A DNA stretch of 64,000 bases from Vigna angularis (taxonomy: Eukaryota; Streptophyta; Magnoliopsida; Fabales; Fabaceae): contig NC_068978.1 in assembly GCF_016808095.1 (NCBI RefSeq), positions 29,213,306-29,277,305 of the forward strand. The letters run 5' to 3'. Position numbers and translations under genes: made by a program. Below are positions 56,561 to 64,000 of the stretch, piece after piece. Positions within the stretch are counted from its first letter, which is position 1. Every line of letters starts with the position of its first letter. The notes beneath the pieces were generated by a model. It did no database searches and was not told the DNA's origin. It worked only from the letters and a program-made list of their open reading frames with translations.

Positions 56561-57989
56561 TGTTGAGATTGTTGAAAGGGGGAGCACATGTTTAGCTTAA
56601 CCCACAATCTCAGTGATATTTGAGTTTTTTTATGATGACAACACATAATTAATAACACATGTGTATTCCATGTTACATGTTTTATGTTTACATGTTATAT
56701 GTTTTTCCTTAATGTGTTAAATCTGTTAAAGCATATATGAGAACATGTTTGTGTTGTTTATTGCATATCACTGTGTTAAATATGTGATTTTATATGTGTA
56801 TGCATGACATATGTTTTTGGAAAAGGAAAATCACAAGCACTATGGTTGAACTTTAAATGTGTGGCAAAACAACAATTTTAATTCGATTACATTATGGGGT
56901 GAATCGATTAAAACTCCTATGTTTGCACAAACTCTTTTAAAGTGTGCTCTGAGATTTTTCAAAGAGAAAAGTTTTCAAAACTGTGCAAAAAAGTTTCACT
57001 TAATCGAATGCATGCTCTCTGTATTCGAATAAATTAGTTGATTTTTTGAAAATCTGTTAAATGCTTGTAACAACTAACATAACGGCCATATTTTAAATAT
57101 GTTGACCAAGCATTAAATGATAGTCGATTGCATTAATTGTACATTCAATTATTTATTTGACTGCTGCTAAATCTGTTATAATTGATTGTTATATATTCGA
57201 TTACGTTAGTAGCTCAATCGATTAAAATGCGTCTGATATGTGTTATACTATAAATTGACGCAAATTTGAATTCTGTAAGAACTTTTGTGATTCTAACAAT
57301 TTCATATCCTTTACAGAAAGCTGTAATCTTCAAGAAAGAGAGGAAAATATCCAAGAAACAAGATTGACCGTGGTGATCAATGTCTTGTGATTTCTTGAAG
57401 AGCAAGATTTCTGGGTTTCATAGACTGATGAATCTGCACATTTGGGTGTTACTGCGTGATCAGATTCTGCAATCTCTTGAAGATTGGTTTGAGTTCCCTA
57501 TTGGGACTACATGAAGAAAAACGTGTGTGTTCTTAATTTTGAGGGTGCCTCAAAGGGGTTAGACGACAAAAGAAGGGATTCTTCTTGTTGGTTTTGTTGT
57601 GTATTGCTTATATTTTGATTAGAGGGTTAGAGAGGTGTTTTACATTTTTGACGTGAGATCTTCTGTAGAAATCTTGTTGTAAAAACCTTGATCATTATAG
57701 TGCATTTGCTTCCCGTTGTTGGAAGGACACTAGATGTAGGCAGGTTGGCCGAACCAGTATAAAAACGCAATGTTTGAATTTTTTGATCCCTACTCTCTTT
57801 TATTCAATCGATTACTTTCTGTACGTTTTCGATTAAGTTTCCGCTGCATTGAAAATCTTTTACCTTGCTATTCAAGAAAAGTATAAAGGCATCATTTTTT
57901 TGTGGAAAAGATTTTAAAATATTTTTTTTTTACACTTCACCAATTCACCCCCCTCTTGGTGTGAAAAATTGAGTCATTCTATTTTAACA
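56561..57989 (+). mobile_element. Solo LTR (copia-like) inserted in the chromovirus gag
   Basis: 1429 bp from TGTTGAGATTG to TTTTAACA, splitting gag exactly. Flanks CACTA (56556-56560) and CACTC (57990-57994) match at 4 of 5 and are read as the target duplication. Near its right end it holds a TTCACCCCCCTCTTGG motif typical of long copia-type LTRs (from memory). Only one LTR and no internal region are present, as after LTR-LTR recombination. A related inverted fragment lies at 60541-61555. Confidence 0.75.
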
Positions 57990-57991
57990 CA

Positions 57992-58380
57992 CTCGATCAG
58001 CATCAGGTGTGTGGTGATAATCGAAACACTTTTCGGCTTTAAAAATCCACTCCAACACTGGAGAATGGCCATCGAAATGTAGAAAACCTAGGGAAATTTT
58101 CTTAACGTGGAATGCCTTATGTAAATGAGTGTCTCCATTGTTGGAGGTGGTCGACGTAGAACCACTAATTACTTGATATGGTGACTGTATGTGCACAAGT
58201 CGGTCCAAAGATTGTTGAATTAAATCCATACGAGATTGTGCTTCAGTTTGGACCTGTATAGTATGAGCGTGGAGTTCACGATCTCGAAGCTCCAAGAGCT
58301 CCATCAACTTCTTGATATCTGCAGCTTGACCTTCAATTCAGTTTGCAATTGTTTCAAACAAGTGTTCTCGGCCATGGCAT
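57992..58380 (-). pseudogene. Gag start, chromovirus element
   Basis: From the primer-site region the - strand begins ATGGCCGAGAACAC, then reads LLELRDRELHAHTIQVQTEA, a glutamine-rich coiled coil, and KKISLGFLHFDGHSP ... WIFKAEKCFDYHHTPDADRV, the conserved gag N-terminal pattern. It is cut at 57992 by the solo LTR. The start is out of frame with the rest. Confidence 0.75.
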
Positions 58381-58395
58381 CAATGAAAACACCAA

Positions 58396-58815
58396 TGTAA
58401 TAGTACTTTTATTGAACTGTTATAATATAAAACAACCAGAGAATATTCTGCAATAGAAAGTGTCTACTCAAAATGAATAAATTGACAATTTCAATATCCA
58501 GTATTTCTAGAGATGAACAACAACATATATAAACAAAATTTTTTCACGTCATCCGTGGCTATGCAGAACCTGATATGAAGAGGGAAAGGCAAATCAGCAA
58601 TTGTTAAAGAGATTAGGGAATAAGAGAGTAATAGATAGGTTCATACCACATACACGTTCTCTCACTGCACAAAGTCCTTCAATAAAATATTCTTCCTTCG
58701 TTGCTTTACGTTTTTCCTCATGACCTCATCTTGAAGATCATTAGCCACGTGTATTTTCTGTCTAACAACTTTTCCTTCCTTATCTCTCTCTTCAGTATTT
58801 TTTATGCATGTTACA
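58396..58815 (-). repeat. 5' LTR of the chromovirus-type element
   Basis: 420 bp, paired with 52485-52905 and followed by the target duplication ATGGT. A primer-site-like TTGGTGTTTTCATTGATG lies just inside it on the - strand (58395 leftwards). Confidence 0.9.
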
Positions 58816-58820
58816 ATGGT

Positions 58821-59060
58821 ATCTAACTTTGGTTGAAATCTTTGCTTCAAATGGTTTGGAGTATTAACAACACAACAAAACCAAACATCACAATATTTTG
58901 ATCAATTTTATACTCCTAGTTTGAATATAAAGGAAATAAGTTTTGGAAGGTGATTTGCGTGGCTAGGATTATCCTGAAATCTGTTGTTGATTCTTGTGAA
59001 AAAGGTTATTTATGGGAGTTTGTTGGACCTTAGTTCTTTTGCAAATTTATTGTATGTTAG
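58821..59060 (+). pseudogene. LINE fragment, right part
   Basis: Continues the LINE of 51840-52484 after the chromovirus insertion. Residual coding such as FWKVICVARIILKSVVDSC follows the pattern after the zinc-binding domain. Removing the insertion and one copy of ATGGT makes the flank continuous. Confidence 0.45.
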
Positions 59061-60273
59061 ATATAGAATATTAAATCTATCTTAATGGGAGATGACCGTA
59101 GGATACTATTATATAATTACTTTTTTTGTAATATTTTAGGTTTGTAAAGACATAAGATGAATCTCATTTGTTATTTGTTTACTAGAGGGTCTGACGGTTA
59201 GTTTGTGAATTTTGTATGTTCAAAAAGAAATATATTTGTTATTTGTTTACCAGAGGGTTTGACGGTTAGTATGAGGATTTTGTATGTTGAAAAAGAAATA
59301 TAGTATTCATAAGATTCAATTTCACATCTCTTTTGTTTTTATTGGTATTGTACATGGGTTGAAGCATCTTTAATATCTCATTCTTTTATTTATATATTCA
59401 CTATTAGAATTTTTTATATTTTCCAGAGATTATCTGTAGATTTCTTAAAAAAATTTACAAGAAAAGTGTTTTGTGCAATATTTCCTAAGAATTTTGATTG
59501 GTAGATAATTCCTTCGCGAATAATTAACTACGGTGAAAATTAAAAATTCGCAGATAATTTCTAACAAAGTTTTCTTTGAGAAATATCCGCAAGAAATTTT
59601 CATGCAAAAGAAATTCATAACATTTTTTCCTAAAAAATCAATTAAAAAATAACAGGTAAATTTTCTTTCAAATGTAAATTTTATTATAAATTTGAAATTT
59701 ACAAGTAATTTTCTTGCAAATTCAAATTCGGAAGTAATTTCTTGCAGAAAAATTTCGCAACTGCTTTTTCCTACGAAATTGAGTTTGTTAGTCTATTTTT
59801 CTACAAATATTTTTGTAAGAAAATGTGCTAGAATTTTTTATAAATTTTAAAAATTATATAATTACTCTTAGTCTGTATATTTTTTTAATGTAATTTTATG
59901 TAATTTGAAATTCTATATATGTTGATATATTTTATATTTTACATTTTAATTAAATAAACTTTTTTTTTAGTTTTAGTTTGACAATATATTTATACAAGAT
60001 CTCAATTTCAAAGCAGATAAAAATATATTAGAAGCTTTAGGGTGTAATTGAATATCATGGTTTAAAACTTCATGTAGAACAAATTGGAGTAGTATAAGAA
60101 GTAAAAGAAGTCATAATTCAAATAATATTCTTAAGGAACTTTTTCTATCCTAATCAATATTAAAAACCCATGGTAATTTTGTTGTTCATTTCTTCTTGTA
60201 CTTTGATAATTTTATCCTTCATCTCATGGCATGAAATGACCAATTTGTCCTTATCTTCTTCATTTTATCTTGG
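59061..60273. other. AT-rich spacer with a possible MITE
   Basis: No gene. 59150-59290 holds two copies of a TTTGTTATTTGTTTAC(T/C)AGAGGG segment about 75 bp apart. 59400-59850 is dense in short direct and inverted repeats such as CGCAGATAATTTC and CAAGAAATTTTC and may be a MITE, but ends could not be defined. Confidence 0.4.
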
Positions 60274-60480
60274 TTTAATATCTCGGTAGGTCTCCATTTT
60301 GGTCAGGAATTTCAAATAGGTCTCTTTTCTTTTTTTCGTCTCAATTGGGTCCTTTTTTATGTAAAATTTGGGCAATTAAAGGTCTACTGTCAAATTGGGC
60401 AAACGACCGTTTAAATGTTGGTTACGTGGCATGGTCAGAGTTCACATTAATGAGACGTGACATTATAAACTAATTTTGTA
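60274..60480. repeat. Fragment of the 49989-type terminal repeat
   Basis: GGTTTAATATCTCGGTAGGT, then AAATAGGTCTCTTTTC and CAATTGGGTCC, parallel the terminus of the element at 49989-50744 and the fragment at 22040. No inverted partner was found. Confidence 0.55.
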
Positions 60481-60540
60481 TTAAAAATTATGAATGCATA
60501 GTGGTGTAATCAGCTTTTTGTAAGGGTAAAGTGGGAATAA

Positions 60541-61555
60541 TAAAAAACTTTAGATTGAAAGGATTCCATTATATTAATTTAGTTCTTACAAAGCAAGACT
60601 TACAGAGAACAATCCTCTCAATGTAATCTGCTTCTGAACTCCAAATCAACTATAGCAACCTAGAAAGAACAACCTCTTTCTATCACCCTTAGAGATACCC
60701 TACTCTAAGTCAAAGAACTTCACCAAGTCCTCTTCCGGTCCACAACAACAGGGATACAATCAGCCTTAATTGTAGATAACTCTGATATGGAAAGATACAC
60801 CTATGTAGATATGATCAACTTATGACAACACTTCAATTCTTCAAGAATCTTTGACAATTTCTTCCAAATGTGGTAATCTTGATTCTGGGAGAGTTTTAGG
60901 ATGCTCCTATAATAAGATCTCAACAAAAAAATCAAATATTAAAGAGACGAATCATAAAGTTGTTGAATACAGTGAGCAATGTGTCTATTTATAGATGTTC
61001 TCAACTCTAATGTATTTTAATCGATTTTTCAATTAATGTAATTGGTTAAGGAATTCCTTCACCATTAACAAATTTACATTTCACAAACATTTAACAGATA
61101 AAGAAGAGCGTGTAATTGATTAATAAAAACATACATGCCACAACATTTAAAAATATGACCGTTATGAAAGTTATGGCTATTCATGAAAAGATTTTCATAC
61201 AAAACGCATTTTAATCGATTAGAAAATTAATTTAATCAGTTAAGTTCCATACTTAAGCATTTTGAAAACTTTTTTCATTAAAAAACACCTCAATGCATTC
61301 AGCGAACATGTGCATGCATAACCATGAGTTCTATTATACTCATAATGTAATCGGTTAAAACTTGATGTCTTACCACTGTTAAGCATATACTAAGATTTGA
61401 TGAATTTTACTGAATATTCAAACAGTGTAATCGATTAATTTATACGGATATGCAATGTGCAAAGAATTTTAAGCAATGATTCATTTGTAAACAAGGAATA
61501 CACATCACATATAGTTCAAGCACATACACGTGTATAATCAAGCAACATTTTTGTC
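60541..61555 (-). repeat. Copia-like LTR fragment, reverse orientation
   Basis: In reverse complement it shares the layout of the solo LTR at 56561-57989: repeated AATCGATTA-type motifs, a TTTTGAAAA stretch and the ATAACGG(T/C)CATATTTTTAAAT segment (here about 61155-61175). No internal region and no clear ends. Confidence 0.5.
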
Positions 61556-62480
61556 ATATTCTTGTGCAAGAAACTATTAAATATTTATGTTGTCATCATC
61601 AAAAACTCATATGTGAGATATGAGTTTAACTACATGCCTCCCCATATCAACAAAAGGGATACTAAATTTTGGAATCAAATTTTGAAAAAAGCTAAAATTA
61701 TGTATTATAAGGATATTCTGATAGTGATTGATAAGGTTCTCATGATGAACTAAAGAACACTTCAGACTACTCTTTCTTGTTCGGATCATGTGTATTGACA
61801 TGGTGTTGCAAAAAATACAATATGATGGCTCAATTTACAATAAAAAATATGAATTCACTAGTACTAGTGTGAATTAAGCTTTATGGTTAATAAAAGTGTT
61901 AGTAGATTTGAATATGAAGCAAGAGAGATGCACTGAAGTTGTAGTTGATAATCAAACTGTTTTAAATAAACTTAGTTAGAGATTGTTAGAAAATTGGTAA
62001 ATATGGGATCATATCCTATACGTAGAGCCTATCTTCTTGTTTTTGAGTTTTAGTTATATTTAAAGTCCGGTTCAATAAAAATACAAATTTCATACAACAG
62101 TTTTTTTCTTATTTACTTATTTATTTTTTCATTTATGTTCAAAGTGGAGCACCGACTTGTATTTTAGCTTTTCGCACCTCTGTTGACGAGCCTCTCTTGG
62201 AGTTTCATGCCACAATTTCCTTCTTAGCCGTTGTAAAGGAAAAAATTATTATTTTTTTTCCTGATTATTATTTCCTTTGTTTTTTCCCGGTTGTTATATA
62301 TAGCAGATTGTGCAATGGTTTACTATTTTTGTTTTCAAAGTTATATATTAGTTGATAAAAGCGATGTTCAAATTCTCAGTTGTATTTTCATTTTAAATAT
62401 TTTAATTTTCATATGTTACAACTTTTTCTAGATATATTTTAAAATATTAAATTTAGTTTATGATGAATGAGTGCTTCACC
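61556..62480. repeat. Gene-less copy of UGT91 spacer sequence
   Basis: 61655-61960 matches 29095-29165 plus 30140-30290, 61980-62215 matches 31490-31720, and 62330-62465 matches 43820-43975. The order is that of the spacers 3' of UGT91 copies 2 and 3, but no UGT gene is present within this window. Confidence 0.65.
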
Positions 62481-62873
62481 CTTGCACCTTCCAACTGACA
62501 GTTATACCTTTCTATCTAATAAAATATAACAAAAGTGTAATAATGGTTTAATTAAAAATCACAAAAAAACAATAAATTAAATTTAAAGTAATAAACTAAT
62601 AAAAAACTAAAAACAAATAAACAAATAATTAAATAATAAGTCATTGAAAAATAAAATATTAATAAATAATTATAGATTAAAAAATTAACAAACAAATTTA
62701 AATTTGAAAATTAAAAAAAATCAACTACATTAAAAATAATATTTAAATAAATATCAAATATAAAAAATGCAAATTAAAAATATTAACCGTAAAATATTAA
62801 ATATTTAAATAAACTAATAAAAAATATAAAAAACAAATCAAATTAAAAAACATTAAATATAGTAAATCAAAAC
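62481..62873. other. Very AT-rich spacer
   Basis: Mostly A and T with short AATAAATT-type runs. No feature seen. Confidence 0.5.
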
Positions 62874-64000
62874 TGTGACATCCCAAAAATACAGTCAGCA
62901 CTATAGATTCAGAAAAATCACATTTAATAATAATTCAGTACAGTCTTTCACTAAAAACAAAAGCCAAGCCGTACTCCTTACAACACGAATCACAATCTGA
63001 AGTCGAACGCACAAATAAAAACCTGACCGAACGGTTTACACAGAACAATTACCGAACGGTCGAAATAATCTTAAAAGAAAACAAGAGATGGTCGAACGAC
63101 CACTCAGTTCAACAAAAATACAATGCTGGTCGAGCGGTCTCACTGCTCGATCTTCACTTCGGCATCAACCAAGTTCTCTTCGTTTAACGCATCTTCCAAA
63201 CGCTCATCTCCCTCTGCTCACATCCACATGGATGATCATTGCAATGACAAGACGGACGTACAAATACAATGGACAACACAAGGAAAACGAAAGGGTAAGC
63301 TTACGTAATTTAACTCATGCATCAACATACAATTTTAGGTAAACAATTCAACATACATGCATATCTCAACATACACATTCATTACATAACAACCCACTTC
63401 AACGTACTCATTAAATAAAACTCAACACGACTGACTGTCCGGACTGTATGAACTCTGTGTAGCTTCGGTGTTCGTGCACCCGGGTGATGTAGTAACTGGA
63501 ACTCTCATCAGCTGCCACCCGAGGTTAGTCCTATCTGTCCAAATAATCACCAGGACTAGGACCTCCTGCCGTTCCCACACATGACATACCCCCTCTACGT
63601 GAGGACGAGTACTCACGGAACATCAGGATGAACTACCGGATAAGCTTACCACATTCATACTTTACAATTCTCAATAATCAAACTCTGAGTCGTTCCTCCT
63701 TGGAACGCTCTTTCAAAAATCATAACTTTCCATTCGTCTCAAATACTCTTCATCATTCACTATTTGTCATTTTACTATTCATCATTTACTGTTCATAATA
63801 CATTCATACTTTCATTTCATCTCACACACTGTTCATCAATCACCATATATCATTCCATCATTTCTTTCATTATTTGTAAGTGAAACCACCAAAACCGAAC
63901 GTTCTGCCCCCAAGGACCAAGGACGAACGCCGCAAGTGAGACCAAAAGACGTTCGTTCAAATCAAAGGACGAACGGTAGAGTTTACTGTTAAGTTCTGAG
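62874..64000 (+). repeat. Start of a long LTR, continuing past the window
   Basis: Begins TGTGACATCCCAAAAATACA, a form typical of 5' LTR ends in plant gypsy elements (from memory). It contains the blocks AGGGTAAGCTTACG (about 63290) and CTGTCCGGACTGTATGAACT to CACCCGGGTGATGTAGTAAC (63430-63500), which occur inverted at 19568-21715. Many CGAAC/CCGAACG motifs are present. Its other end and any internal region lie beyond 64000. Confidence 0.6.

Larger units (their letters stand above)
52485..58815 (-). mobile_element. Ty3/gypsy chromovirus-type element, decayed
   Basis: 6.3 kb between LTRs 52485-52905 and 58396-58815 (- strand TGTAACATGC ... AGTACTGTTACA), with a perfect 5-bp target duplication ATGGT (52480-52484 and 58816-58820). 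On the - strand the order is gag, protease, RT, RNase H, integrase, chromodomain-like end. Coding is broken by many stops and frameshifts, by a deletion in integrase, and by a solo LTR inserted in gag (56561-57989). By eye the LTRs differ at about thirty of 420 sites, so it is far older than the Tat element at 2339. It lies inside a LINE fragment. Confidence 0.9.

Overview
This is a plant nuclear window, most likely from a warm-season legume of the Vigna/Phaseolus/soybean group. That placement is an inference: the UGT91 genes resemble the legume soyasaponin rhamnosyltransferase family, and the retroelement repeats look like those of legumes. The DNA is AT-rich and repeat-dense. Four intact-looking host genes are visible, all family-1 UDP-glycosyltransferases (UGTs): one UGT73-like gene on the + strand (14644-16068) and three UGT91-like paralogs on the - strand (23339-24625, 32087-33373, 44760-46082). 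I recognised no tRNA, rRNA or CRISPR.

Layout. 1-2333: AT-rich sequence with faint LTR traces. 2339-11865: a young, complete Ty3/gypsy element of the Tat type (TSD AATTG), with gag, protease-RT-RNase H, a second RNase H plus integrase, and a separate antisense gene with a 77-bp intron. It sits in a truncated older relative (11866-13442). 13467-14471: a foldback Mutator-like element directly upstream of the UGT73-like gene. 17643-21715: two LTR-like blocks with a (TA)n tract between them. 23339-51800: a UGT91 tandem array built from repeated gene-plus-flank units. Its spacers hold a 1.2-kb Mutator-like element, a CACTA MITE, a degraded Tat element nested with a non-autonomous LTR element and a CACTA copy, an inverted CACTA pair and two TRIMs. 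51840-59060: a LINE fragment split by a chromovirus-type gypsy element, which is itself split by a copia-like solo LTR. 59061-64000: more repeat debris, a gene-less copy of the UGT91 3' flank, and the start of a long LTR.

How the genes may work together: UGT73 and UGT91 enzymes commonly decorate the same triterpenoid or flavonoid scaffolds, UGT73 on the aglycone or first sugar and UGT91 adding a sugar to a sugar. A small specialised-metabolism cluster is possible but is not shown by sequence alone. The UGT91 array looks evolutionarily active. Copy 2 is a mosaic of copy 3-like and copy 1-like sequence, shares a 467-bp identical tract with copy 1, and has lost key PSPG-box residues. At least two further units keep the flanks but not the gene.

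The most unusual signal is the antisense gene of the Tat elements. Two unrelated-looking copies in this window, one intact and one in ruins, share the same short intron at the same place and in the same phase.
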